This document shows, piece by piece, positions 14,369-22,654 of a DNA stretch of 33,438 nucleotides. How positions within the stretch are numbered: position 1 is the first letter of the stretch; each line of letters opens with the position of its first letter. The DNA comes from Flavobacteriaceae bacterium (GTDB lineage Bacteria; Bacteroidota; Bacteroidia; Flavobacteriales; Flavobacteriaceae). Position numbers and translations under genes: made by a program. The notes beneath the pieces were generated by a model. It saw only the letters and a list, made by a program, of their open reading frames with translations. It made no database searches and was not told where the DNA came from. The stretch is taken from assembly GCA_003533785.1 (NCBI GenBank), contig DQCR01000024.1:1-33438 (forward strand), written 5' to 3'.

Positions 14369-15121
14369 TTACATTCCAAAAGACAAGTCGGGGCGAAACA
14401 TGATTCGTTCACGAAGTTGCCAAGTTTCTAAGGCTTCATTTGCAGCTTGAAAATCAGTCTCCCAGGCACCATCCCCAAACATATCATCATACATTTCTGG
14501 AACCATTTTTCCTTCAGGACGTTGGGTCCATTTCATGTCTCCTTCATGGGCATCATAGCCGAGAACGGACATGAATTTACGAGGGTTATCACCACTCTCT
14601 GCTCGGAAAAGGGCACGCTCACCTGTAAAACCATAGGCAGTTGAAAGTTTCGCCAATCGCTCCTGTAAAAGCATGAAATGATCGGTTTGTCCAGGTTTTA
14701 CGAAGTATGTAGTCACTCGATAGTATTTTTTGGGCATTCGATTGGGATTGTCAAAGTTGTGGCTGGCATTGAGATAGCGAATCCAAACCACTTGTCCTGA
14801 TTCTTCTCCCACATAGGGGCCTACATTTTTAGACCAATAGTTTAGCTCTTTGCTGCTATCCTGATCAAAAAATGCACGTGTTTTTCGCGGTACAAACCGC
14901 CAAAGGGTTCCTGTGTTTTCCCCATTCATAATCTCAAAGGTGAAGATTGCGTTTTCAGGGGTTTGATTGAATTTTTTGGTTTTTTCCTTGACAGCTTTTT
15001 CAAAAGCGGCTTCTTGTCCTTTGGCCGCTTTGTAGGTAAAACTTACCCAGTATTCACGGTCCCAAACCTGACCTTGAACGCCTATGGAAAACAATACTAA
15101 GAGTACGATTAGTTTTTTCAT
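14369..15121 (-). CDS. Secreted protein with two dimeric alpha/beta-barrel-like repeats
   Basis: A 250-residue protein with a clear signal peptide (MKKLIVLLVLFSIGVQG, cleaved near residue 17). The frame is open 21 codons further upstream, but ATG 15121 gives the proper signal sequence. Two similar halves follow: residues 24-85 (YWVSFTYKAAKGQEAAFEKA and later FTFEIMNGENTGTLWRFV) and residues 134-195 (YRVTTYFVKPGQTDHFMLLQ and later ALFRAESGDNPRKFMSVLGYD). Strand, a K/V-x-GQ turn, a helix, then strands resembles the ferredoxin-like, dimeric alpha/beta-barrel fold of ABM and NIPSNAP proteins. I do not recognise a named family. It converges on the AraC gene and may belong to the same response; that link is a guess. 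Confidence 0.75.
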   Translation of the reverse strand: MKKLIVLLVLFSIGVQGQVWDREYWVSFTYKAAKGQEAAFEKAVKEKTKKFNQTPENAIFTFEIMNGENTGTLWRFVPRKTRAFFDQDSSKELNYWSKNVGPYVGEESGQVVWIRYLNASHNFDNPNRMPKKYYRVTTYFVKPGQTDHFMLLQERLAKLSTAYGFTGERALFRAESGDNPRKFMSVLGYDAHEGDMKWTQRPEGKMVPEMYDDMFGDGAWETDFQAANEALETWQLRERIMFRPDLSFGM

Positions 15122-15215
15122 TTGAATAGTGTTTATGGTTAATGAATAAATATAGCCAAATTTGAAATAGAAAGAAACAATCAACAGGGCTTTATGACGA
15201 GAGTTAAGAACGCCT

Positions 15216-18029
15216 TTAATGGGCCTCTAACCAGTTTTGCCCAACGCCTAGATCCACTTCCAAAGGAACATCCAGTGGGTAAGCATTTTCCATTTCTTTT
15301 TTCACAACGGCTTGAAAATCATCGAGTTCATTTTTGGGAACTTCAAAGACCAATTCATCATGAACCTGTAAGAGCATCTTGGCTTGCCAGGGACCTTCTT
15401 GTAGACGATTATGCAACCGAATCATGGCCAGTTTAATTATGTCAGCGGCACTCCCTTGAATAGGAGCATTGACTGCATTGCGTTCAGCAGCTCCTCGAAC
15501 AACGGCATTCTGTGAGTTGATGTCCTTTAGATAACGGCGACGGCCAAGAACTGTGCTAACATAACCATTGTCTCGAGCAAAATCGACCTGTTCACTCATG
15601 TAGTTTCGCAATTGCGGATAGCTGGCATAATAGGTGTCAATCAATTCTTTGGCTTCTGTGCGATTTAAGTCAGTTTGTTGGCTGAGACCAAAGGCAGAAA
15701 CCCCATAAATAATTCCAAAGTTGACAGTCTTTGCCTGACTTCTTTGGGCACGACTCACGGTTTCTTGAGTCACATCAAAAACACGTGCCGCGGTGGCAGT
15801 ATGAATATCTTGTCCAGCTTGAAATGCAGCGATCATTGCTGGGTCTTTACTCAAAGCCGCTATGATACGTAGTTCAATTTGGGAATAATCGGCCGCCAAA
15901 AGAACATGTTGATCGTCTTTAGCAATAAAGGCTTTTCGGACTTCTTGTCCTCTTGGCGTTCGAATAGGAATATTTTGTAAGTTCGGATTGTTACTACTCA
16001 ATCTTCCCGTGGCAGCAACGGCTTGATTGTAGACTGTATGGATGCGTCCCGTTTTGGGATTGATTTCATGAGGAAGGGCAGTGACATAGGTATTTTGTAG
16101 TTTTTGAAGAGATCGCCATTCAAGGATATTATCGACAATGGGGTGGTCTTTGGCCAAATAAGAAAGGACGTCTTCAGCGGTGGAATACTGACCTGTTTTA
16201 GTTTTTTTGGGTTTGTCAACCAGTTTGAGTTTATCGAATAAAATAGGTCCTAGTTGCTTGGGCGAAGCCAAATTGAAAGTTTCTCCTGCTTGCTCGTAAA
16301 TTCCTTTTTCGAGTGCATCAATATCGGTTTGTAATTCAACCGAAAGATTTTTTAAAAAGGGAGTATCCAAACAAATTCCTTCCGCTTCCATGGCCGTTAG
16401 TACAGGGACTAGAGGCAATTCTACGCTGTCGAAAAGTTCTTGTGTTCCACCACTAGCTAGTTCCTGGCTAAAATGCTGCTTCAATTGAAATGTAACGTCG
16501 GCGTCTTCCACAGCATATTCAGTTTGTTGGGCCACAGGAACTTGTCGCATAGACAATTGATTTTTTCCTTTTTTCCCAATGAGCGCTGTGATAGATTGTG
16601 GAGTATACTGCAGATAAGTTTCGGCCAATACATCCATATTGTGACGCATATCGGGATTGATGAGATAGTGTGCAATCATAGTATCATAGATTGGGGCAGC
16701 CACTGAGATACCGTATTTAAGTAGTACTTTGATATCGTATTTGAGGTTGTGACCTATTTTCTCAATACCTGGGTGATTAAAAAATGGTTGATACTGTTGT
16801 ACAATTAATTGGCAGGAGGAAAAATCATTTGGCAGTGCTAAGTAATACCCTTTTCCCTTCTCCCAAGAAAAAGCGATACCCACCAATTCCGCTTGCAAGG
16901 AATCTAGTCCCGTTGTTTCGGTATCGAAACAGACACTCTTTTGATGTAATAATTTTTCCAACAATAATTGATGTGCTGTGGGACTGTCGATTGTTTGATA
17001 CCAATGTTGGGAAGCTTCTAGTCCTGAGGGAGTTTTTTCAGATGCTGTACCAGTTCCGGGTTGATTGAATAGGTCAAAACCACTCGTAGGCGTTGGGGGT
17101 TTTTCTGTGGGTAGGGAATCGGTAGTGGTGGTTGCTTCTGTTGCAGCACTAAAAATTTTATTGAAATTCTCCTGCATTCGGCGAAACTCCAATTCTTCAA
17201 AAAGCTTGGCTACAGCCATATGGTCGGGGTCAGTGAGGCGATATGCTTTGGCATCAAAAGTAACAGGGACATCCAAAAGGATCGTTGCCAATTCTTTGGA
17301 AAGTCGTCCCATTTCTTTATTGGCTTCTATTTTTTCTTTGAGCTTGCCCTTCAGCTGATCTGTATTATCGAGCAGGGCCTCCATGCTGCCATATTCCTTC
17401 AAAAATTTTTTGGCTGTTTTATCCCCCACACCGGGCAGTCCAGGGATATTATCAACAGCATCTCCCATCATGCCAAGGTAGTCAATGACTTGTTCCGGAC
17501 GCTCTACCTCAAATTTTTCTTGCACTTCGGGGATTCCCCAAATTTCGATTCCATTTCCCATTCGTGCTGGGCGGTACATGAAAATGTGCTCTGAAACCAA
17601 CTGGGCAAAATCTTTATCTGGCGTAACCATATAGGTGTCAAAGCCTTCTTTTTCTGCTTGTTTGGCTAGAGTCCCGATGATGTCGTCTGCTTCGTAACCT
17701 TCCTTAACCACTACTGGAATTTGCATCGCTTCCAACAATTGCTGAATGTAGGGGACAGCAATCTGTATGGCTTCTGGCGTTTCGTCTCGATTGGCTTTGT
17801 AATCGGTGAAGAGTTCATTCCGAACTTGAGAACCGCCTTTATCAAAACAAACGGCTAGGTGGTCGGGCCTTTCTCGTTTGATGACATCAAGTAGGGAGTT
17901 CATAAAACCCATGATCGCTGATGTATCCATCCCTTTGGAATTGATCCTTGGGTTCTTGATAAAAGCATAATATCCTCTAAAAATCAGCGCATAAGCATCG
18001 AGAAGGAAAAGTCGGTTTGGAGTAGCCAT
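15216..18029 (-). CDS. polA: DNA polymerase I
   Basis: A 937-residue replication and repair polymerase with all three domains. The 5'-3' nuclease occupies about 1-290 (FLLDAYALIFRGYYA, YEADDIIGTLA, MGDAVDNIPGLPGVGDKTA). The 3'-5' proofreading domain appears active: the DxE motif is in CFDTETTGLD, the second motif in IGHNLKYDIKVLL, and Y-x3-D in YAVEDADVTF. The polymerase domain has motif A DYSQIELRIIAAL, motif B RSQAKTVNFGIIYG and motif C LLQVHDELVFE. A low-complexity linker rich in Thr and Pro at about 300-330 joins the first two domains. It is a single gene, well separated from its neighbours. Confidence 0.98.
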   Translation of the reverse strand: MATPNRLFLLDAYALIFRGYYAFIKNPRINSKGMDTSAIMGFMNSLLDVIKRERPDHLAVCFDKGGSQVRNELFTDYKANRDETPEAIQIAVPYIQQLLEAMQIPVVVKEGYEADDIIGTLAKQAEKEGFDTYMVTPDKDFAQLVSEHIFMYRPARMGNGIEIWGIPEVQEKFEVERPEQVIDYLGMMGDAVDNIPGLPGVGDKTAKKFLKEYGSMEALLDNTDQLKGKLKEKIEANKEMGRLSKELATILLDVPVTFDAKAYRLTDPDHMAVAKLFEELEFRRMQENFNKIFSAATEATTTTDSLPTEKPPTPTSGFDLFNQPGTGTASEKTPSGLEASQHWYQTIDSPTAHQLLLEKLLHQKSVCFDTETTGLDSLQAELVGIAFSWEKGKGYYLALPNDFSSCQLIVQQYQPFFNHPGIEKIGHNLKYDIKVLLKYGISVAAPIYDTMIAHYLINPDMRHNMDVLAETYLQYTPQSITALIGKKGKNQLSMRQVPVAQQTEYAVEDADVTFQLKQHFSQELASGGTQELFDSVELPLVPVLTAMEAEGICLDTPFLKNLSVELQTDIDALEKGIYEQAGETFNLASPKQLGPILFDKLKLVDKPKKTKTGQYSTAEDVLSYLAKDHPIVDNILEWRSLQKLQNTYVTALPHEINPKTGRIHTVYNQAVAATGRLSSNNPNLQNIPIRTPRGQEVRKAFIAKDDQHVLLAADYSQIELRIIAALSKDPAMIAAFQAGQDIHTATAARVFDVTQETVSRAQRSQAKTVNFGIIYGVSAFGLSQQTDLNRTEAKELIDTYYASYPQLRNYMSEQVDFARDNGYVSTVLGRRRYLKDINSQNAVVRGAAERNAVNAPIQGSAADIIKLAMIRLHNRLQEGPWQAKMLLQVHDELVFEVPKNELDDFQAVVKKEMENAYPLDVPLEVDLGVGQNWLEAH

Positions 18030-18067
18030 GATGAAATTTCTTCTAAAATACTCTTTTCTCAGAGGAT

Positions 18068-18092
18068 AAAAAGCCCGAAATCAAAGCTTTTT
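18068..18092 (-). terminator. Probable terminator after dxs
   Basis: GCTTTTT (18086-18092) and AAAAAGC (18068-18074) are complementary around an 11-base loop. On the minus strand the hairpin starts inside the last dxs codons and ends in TTTTTATCC. The stem is AT-rich, so the call is moderate. Confidence 0.45.
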
Positions 18093-19850
18093 AGAAGCAA
18101 TCTGTTCGAGTCGGTTTCGGACTTGTTCGACATTCAAGCCTTGATCTTCTAGTTGGATTTCGGTTTTCCCCTGAGAGATAAAATGATCGCTAATGCCTAT
18201 GCTGTGTATGGGGCATAGATAGTTGTTTTCCTGTGCCCACTCCATCAATGCAGAAGCAGCTCCCCCTTGGCGAACTCCTTCTTCAATGACTACCACTTGC
18301 TTGTGCTCGCCAAAAACAAGATGCAGTAAAGCCGTATCTAAGGGTTTAATGAAGATCAAATCAAAGTGGCTCCATACGTCAGGATCACTCAATTCTTCAA
18401 TTGCTTTCTGACAGGTATGCTTTAAAGTTCCGATACTAACAAGCGCCAATAGACTCCCTTTTTTGAGTTGTTTTCCTTTCCCCCAGGGGAGTTTTTGAAA
18501 TGGTTTTTTCCAATCGTTTCGATGTACATAGCCCCGGGGATAGCGCAGTGCTACTGGACCTATTCTAGTGTCTTGGACTGTATATAAGAAATGTCGAAGT
18601 TGTTCGACATCAGAAGGAGCAATTAGCGTCATGTTGGGAATGGCCCTCAAAAAAGCGATATCAAATACACCATGATGGGTAGGGCCATCGTGTCCTACCA
18701 ATCCAGCCCGATCAATGCAAAAAACGACAGGGAGTTCTTGCAAGGCAATATCATGAATAAGTTGGTCATATCCTCTTTGCAAAAAGGTAGAATAAATGAA
18801 GCAATAAGGGAGCATCCCCTCAGCGGCAAAACCGGCAGCAAGAGTGAGGGCGTGTTGCTCAGCAATTCCTACATCAAAAGCTCGCTCTGGATACTGGGTA
18901 AAAAAATCACTCAATCCACTTCCAGTTACCATAGCAGGAGTAATGGCGATCAGCTTTTTATTCGTTTTGGCCAATTCCACTAAGCTTTCTCCCACTACTT
19001 GTTGGTATTTAGCGGAATTTCCTTGCACAATTCGATTGATTTTTCCTGTATGAGGATCAAATCTTCCGGGAGCGTGATAGCGAACCTGATCTTTTTCTGC
19101 TTCGGCAAGCCCTTTGCCTTTGGTGGTAACAATATGGAGTATTCTTGGCCCCTGTGATTTGGATAAGGATTTCAGTTCATGAATCAACAGTTCAAGATTA
19201 TGCCCGTCTATTGGACCTGAGTATGGGATGTTAAGCGCTTGAAAAAGATTGGTTTCTGTTGTGGTCTCTTTTTTAATTTTTTCAAAATAAGCATTGAGAG
19301 CACCCACGCTGGAATCGATACTATGGGCATTATCATTGAGGATCACCAATACATTGGCTTGTGTGATACCTAGATGATTAAGAGCTTCAAATGCCATCCC
19401 TGTTGCGATGGAGGCATCCCCAATTACAGCAATATAACAAGGAGAAGAATCACCTTGAAGACCGGAAGCTAAGGCCATACCCAAGGCGGCAGATAGGGAA
19501 GTTCCTGCGTGTCCTGTGCCGAAACTATCATGGGGGCTTTCTGATCGGACAGGGAAACCACTAAGCCCTTCCCATTGGCGGTTGGTTTCAAAGGCACTAT
19601 TTCTACCTGTCAATAGCTTGTGACCATAGGCTTGGTGGCCCACGTCCCATATGATTTTATCTTGAGGGCTATTGAAGACAGTGTGCAAGGCAACGGTGAG
19701 TTCAACGGTGCCCAAACTGGCTCCCAAATGCCCTTCATTTTGTGCAACTACTGCGATAATTCGTTCCCTAATTTGAACACACAAATGCGCTCTATCTTTA
19801 GATGAAAGTTGTTTTAAAATGGCAGGTTCTGTTATTTTTTCTAGCCGCAT
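18081..19850 (-). CDS. dxs: 1-deoxy-D-xylulose-5-phosphate synthase
   Basis: Condenses pyruvate and glyceraldehyde 3-phosphate to DXP, the entry to the MEP isoprenoid pathway and also a precursor of the thiazole of thiamine and of pyridoxal. The protein has 589 residues. The thiamine-diphosphate motif is GDASIATG (144-151) with the distal Asn in NDNAHSIDSSVGALN, both variants of the common GDGxxTGG and NDNxMSIS. The pyrimidine domain has DVGIAEQHALTLAAGFA and the transketolase C-terminal part has VVIEEGVRQGG. The enzyme itself needs TPP and feeds isoprenoids toward the GGPP synthase and lycopene cyclase at 29354-31470. A TAnnTTTG box sits only four bases before the ATG. Confidence 0.97.
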   Translation of the reverse strand: MRLEKITEPAILKQLSSKDRAHLCVQIRERIIAVVAQNEGHLGASLGTVELTVALHTVFNSPQDKIIWDVGHQAYGHKLLTGRNSAFETNRQWEGLSGFPVRSESPHDSFGTGHAGTSLSAALGMALASGLQGDSSPCYIAVIGDASIATGMAFEALNHLGITQANVLVILNDNAHSIDSSVGALNAYFEKIKKETTTETNLFQALNIPYSGPIDGHNLELLIHELKSLSKSQGPRILHIVTTKGKGLAEAEKDQVRYHAPGRFDPHTGKINRIVQGNSAKYQQVVGESLVELAKTNKKLIAITPAMVTGSGLSDFFTQYPERAFDVGIAEQHALTLAAGFAAEGMLPYCFIYSTFLQRGYDQLIHDIALQELPVVFCIDRAGLVGHDGPTHHGVFDIAFLRAIPNMTLIAPSDVEQLRHFLYTVQDTRIGPVALRYPRGYVHRNDWKKPFQKLPWGKGKQLKKGSLLALVSIGTLKHTCQKAIEELSDPDVWSHFDLIFIKPLDTALLHLVFGEHKQVVVIEEGVRQGGAASALMEWAQENNYLCPIHSIGISDHFISQGKTEIQLEDQGLNVEQVRNRLEQIASKKL

Positions 19851-19854
19851 CCGA

Positions 19855-19862
19855 CAAAGATA
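19855..19862 (-). promoter_or_regulatory. -7 box (TATCTTTG) just upstream of dxs
   Basis: An exact TAnnTTTG match on the minus strand, four bases before the dxs ATG. If used, the transcript would start at or next to the ATG and be leaderless. No clear -33 element is seen. A palindrome TCCCA-TTT-TGGGA (19868-19880) lies just upstream, between dxs and the divergent tadA. Confidence 0.45.
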
Positions 19863-19905
19863 GGATATCCCATTTTGGGAGAGACATTTTTGTATTTTTA
19901 CGCTT

Positions 19906-20349
19906 GTGGAACAGCTTTTTGACGACCAATATTATATGAAACAGGCTTTGGCAGAAGCCAAAATAGCTTATGAAAAAAAAGAAGTGCCTGTGGGGGCCGT
20001 AGTTGTGATCCAGCAAAAAGTAATTGCTCGCGCTCACAATCTGACAGAACAACTCCACGATGTCACGGCCCATGCTGAGATGCAGGCCATTACCTCTGCG
20101 GCTAATTTTTTGAATGGGAAGTACCTCAAAGGATGCACGCTTTACGTAACAATGGAGCCTTGTGTGATGTGTGCGGGAGCGCTCTACTGGAGTCAATTGG
20201 AACGCATTGTTTTTGGAGCCGCAGATCCTCACAGAGGATTCCGATCGGCAGGGGTAGCCCTTCACCCAAAAACGGCATACACTGAAGGCGTTCTTGGAGC
20301 AGAATCCAGTTCGCTCATTCAACAGTTTTTTGCAGAAAAAAGGAAATAA
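19906..20349 (+). CDS. tadA: tRNA-specific adenosine deaminase (TadA)
   Basis: Deaminates the wobble adenosine of tRNA-Arg(ACG) to inosine. The protein has 147 residues. The zinc-dependent deaminase motifs are HAEMQAI (His and the proton-shuttling Glu) and PCVMCAGAL (two Cys). The start is GTG at 19906, giving MEQLFDDQYYMKQALAEA, which fits the family; the internal ATG at codon 11 would remove a conserved N-terminal part. It is divergent from dxs and convergent with the cold-shock gene, with a shared terminator between. A related guanine deaminase is possible by motif alone, but the length and N-terminus favour TadA. Confidence 0.93.
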   Translation: MEQLFDDQYYMKQALAEAKIAYEKKEVPVGAVVVIQQKVIARAHNLTEQLHDVTAHAEMQAITSAANFLNGKYLKGCTLYVTMEPCVMCAGALYWSQLERIVFGAADPHRGFRSAGVALHPKTAYTEGVLGAESSSLIQQFFAEKRK

Positions 20350-20375
20350 AAAAAGCGCCACAAAGGGCGCTTTAA
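20350..20375. terminator. Bidirectional terminator between tadA and the cold-shock gene
   Basis: AAAGCGCC (20352-20359) and GGCGCTTT (20366-20373) form an 8-bp stem with a 6-base loop. On the minus strand it continues as TTTTTTTATTT, a strong tract for the cold-shock gene. On the plus strand only TTT follows, so it is weaker for tadA. Confidence 0.88.
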
Positions 20376-20392
20376 CAGTCTACATATATATT

Positions 20393-20584
20393 TTATAAAA
20401 GCTTAATCTGAGAAGCTTGCTTCCCTTTCTTACCTTCTTCTTCTACATACTCAACTTTGTCACCCTCATGGAGTGTCAACCCATCAAGGGCTGTAACGTG
20501 AACAAATACATCATCACCTGACTCATCGTTCGTAATGAAACCAAATCCTTTGGATTCATTGAAAAATTTAACTGTACCAGTCAT
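20393..20584 (-). CDS. Cold-shock domain protein (CspA family)
   Basis: A 63-residue single cold-shock domain, an RNA chaperone. The RNP1-like motif KGFGFI and RNP2-like VFVHV are both present, in the order MTGTVKFFNESKGFGFIT then DDVFVHVTALDG. It has its own ATG, and 65 bases separate it from the upstream small membrane protein gene. I see no long structured leader of the kind found in enterobacterial cspA. Confidence 0.97.
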   Translation of the reverse strand: MTGTVKFFNESKGFGFITNDESGDDVFVHVTALDGLTLHEGDKVEYVEEEGKKGKQASQIKLL

Positions 20585-20649
20585 TATTAATATTTACAAA
20601 TTTGACGCAAGTTACATCAATTAATTGTGTGATGGTTATTTTGCAGGGA

Positions 20650-20889
20650 TTATTCGTTCTTTTTTTTAGATCGCATCCGCTGCATATTTTCCGGAGTAAG
20701 GGTATAGTCAGAAAGCGATTTCCCTTTCCAGCGATGGAAAAGAAAGAGCGGAAGGTAAATAAACACGGCTCCCAAGACAGAAAAACCAATTATTTTTTCA
20801 CCCATCGCAAAATCTTGAATACGAGTATAAAAGCCAAAGACAAGCCCTCCCAACCAACTCAAAAATAGAATTTTCAAAAGGAGTTTCAT
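20650..20889 (-). CDS. Small membrane protein, function unknown
   Basis: A 79-residue protein with two hydrophobic segments (about 3-21, [19 protein letters not shown], and 32-51, [20 protein letters not shown]), followed by a basic cytoplasmic tail ending RMRSKKKNE. The ATG overlaps the aspS stop as ATGA, so it is translationally coupled to aspS and very likely real. I do not recognise a named family. Confidence 0.75.
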   Translation of the reverse strand: MKLLLKILFLSWLGGLVFGFYTRIQDFAMGEKIIGFSVLGAVFIYLPLFLFHRWKGKSLSDYTLTPENMQRMRSKKKNE

Positions 20890-22646
20890 TCAGAAGAATT
20901 CGGTTGAATATTAAGTCCCAATTCGTCTAGCTGCAGCGGATCAATAGCTGTTGGCGCATCAATCATAAGATCACGGCCACTATTATTTTTCGGAAAGGCA
21001 ATATAATCACGTATGGTTTCTTTTCCTGCTAAAATAGCAACCAAACGGTCGAGACCAAAAGCAATACCACCGTGAGGGGGAGCTCCGTATTGAAAAGCAT
21101 CCATCAAAAACCCAAACTGTGCTTGGGCTTCTTCAGGGCTAAAACCGAGAAGGTCAAACATTTTTTGTTGCAATTCTGCATTGTGAATTCGAATAGAGCC
21201 TCCCCCAATTTCATTTCCATTTAGGACTAGGTCATAAGCATTGGCTTTAACTTTTTTAGGGTCGGTAGCTAATAGGTCAGCTTCTTCTGGCTTGGGAGCG
21301 GTAAAGGGATGATGCATGGCGTGGAAGCGCTGGCTTTCTTCGTCCCATTCCAACAGGGGAAAATCAGTAATCCAGAGTGGAGCAAATACCTTGGGGTCTC
21401 GCAGACCCAGCCGTTCGGCTAGCTCCATCCGCAAGGCGCTCAGTTGTCTACGCGTGCTTTGAGCTTCCCCTGCCATTACTAGTATCAAGTCACCAGCTTG
21501 AGCGCTAGTTTCACTAGCCCAAGCTTTAAGGTCTTCAGTGCTAAAAAATTTGTCAACCGAAGATTTGAAGCTACCGTCTGCGTTGCATTTGACCCATACT
21601 AAGCCAAGCGCTCCAATTTGAGGACGTTTCACCCAATCAATCAGCGCATCAATTTGTTTCCGTGTGTATTCTGCTGCTTCTGGAACAGCAATGCCGACGA
21701 CCAATTCTTGACTGTCAAAAACTCCAAATCCCTTTCCTTGAGCCATGGAATTTAATTCGGTAAATTCCATCCCAAATCGAATATCTGGTTTGTCATTTCC
21801 ATACCGACGTATGGCTTCATCGTAGGTCATTCTAGGAAAAACACCAACGTCTTCTCCGAGGAGAGATTGAATCAAGTGTTGGGTGAGTCCCTCAAATTGG
21901 TTAAGAATGTCTTCTTGCTCTACGAAGGCCAGCTCACAGTCAATTTGGGTAAACTCGGGTTGTCGATCGGATCGTAAATCTTCATCTCGAAAGCATTTTA
22001 CTATCTGAAAATATTTATCCATACCCCCCACCATAAGTAACTGTTTGAAGGTTTGAGGGGATTGAGGTAAGGCATAGAATTCGCCTTTATGCATCCGAGA
22101 GGGTACCACAAAGTCACGAGCTCCTTCAGGAGTGGACTTGATCAGATAGGGGGTCTCAATTTCAATGAATCCTTCGCCTGAAAGATAGTTGCGGACGGCT
22201 AAGGCGACTCTGTGACGAAAAATGAGGCTATCCTGAACAGGTGTTCGTCTAAGGTCAAGATAGCGGTATTGCATGCGGAGTTCTTCTCCTCCATCGGTAT
22301 CATCTTCAATGGTGAAGGGTGGCGTGCTAGAGGGATTCAGTAAGGTGAGTCGATTGGCGAGGATTTCTATCCCTCCAGTTTTCATATTGGGGTTTTTAGA
22401 CTCACGTTCAATAACTTCTCCTTCTATTTGGATGACATATTCACGCCCCAATTGTTGGGCCTCTTTGAAGACTCTCCTTGGACTGCGTTCTTCATCAAAA
22501 ATAATTTGAGTGATCCCATAGCGATCACGAAGATCGACCCACAACATAAAGCCTTTATTGCGCGTTTTTTGGACCCACCCACTAAGGGTTACTTTTTGGC
22601 CAACTTCTGAAAGGCGCAAGGCACCACAATTGGTTGTTCGAAGCAT
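20886..22646 (-). CDS. aspS: Aspartyl-tRNA synthetase
   Basis: A 586-residue class II synthetase of the long bacterial type. It has an N-terminal OB anticodon-binding domain ([26 protein letters not shown]), motif 2 ([24 protein letters not shown]), the inserted GAD domain in the middle, and motif 3 ([28 protein letters not shown]). It is normal in length and motifs. The ATG lies only 8 bases after the stop of the RND transporter gene, and I find no TAnnTTTG box in the preceding 70 bases, so it may depend on read-through from the efflux operon. Whether it charges tRNA-Asn as well cannot be decided by eye. Confidence 0.98.
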   Translation of the reverse strand: MLRTTNCGALRLSEVGQKVTLSGWVQKTRNKGFMLWVDLRDRYGITQIIFDEERSPRRVFKEAQQLGREYVIQIEGEVIERESKNPNMKTGGIEILANRLTLLNPSSTPPFTIEDDTDGGEELRMQYRYLDLRRTPVQDSLIFRHRVALAVRNYLSGEGFIEIETPYLIKSTPEGARDFVVPSRMHKGEFYALPQSPQTFKQLLMVGGMDKYFQIVKCFRDEDLRSDRQPEFTQIDCELAFVEQEDILNQFEGLTQHLIQSLLGEDVGVFPRMTYDEAIRRYGNDKPDIRFGMEFTELNSMAQGKGFGVFDSQELVVGIAVPEAAEYTRKQIDALIDWVKRPQIGALGLVWVKCNADGSFKSSVDKFFSTEDLKAWASETSAQAGDLILVMAGEAQSTRRQLSALRMELAERLGLRDPKVFAPLWITDFPLLEWDEESQRFHAMHHPFTAPKPEEADLLATDPKKVKANAYDLVLNGNEIGGGSIRIHNAELQQKMFDLLGFSPEEAQAQFGFLMDAFQYGAPPHGGIAFGLDRLVAILAGKETIRDYIAFPKNNSGRDLMIDAPTAIDPLQLDELGLNIQPNSSE

Positions 22647-22654
22647 AGTAGTAT

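Noticed and set aside
19868..19880. Palindrome TCCCA-TTT-TGGGA between dxs and tadA as an operator
   Set aside because: It is short, with no regulator gene nearby and no second copy seen; kept only as a remark under the dxs promoter box.
19798..20361. 187-codon minus-strand frame opposite tadA
   Set aside because: It covers tadA in antisense and the dxs start; TadA motifs prove the plus strand is coding.
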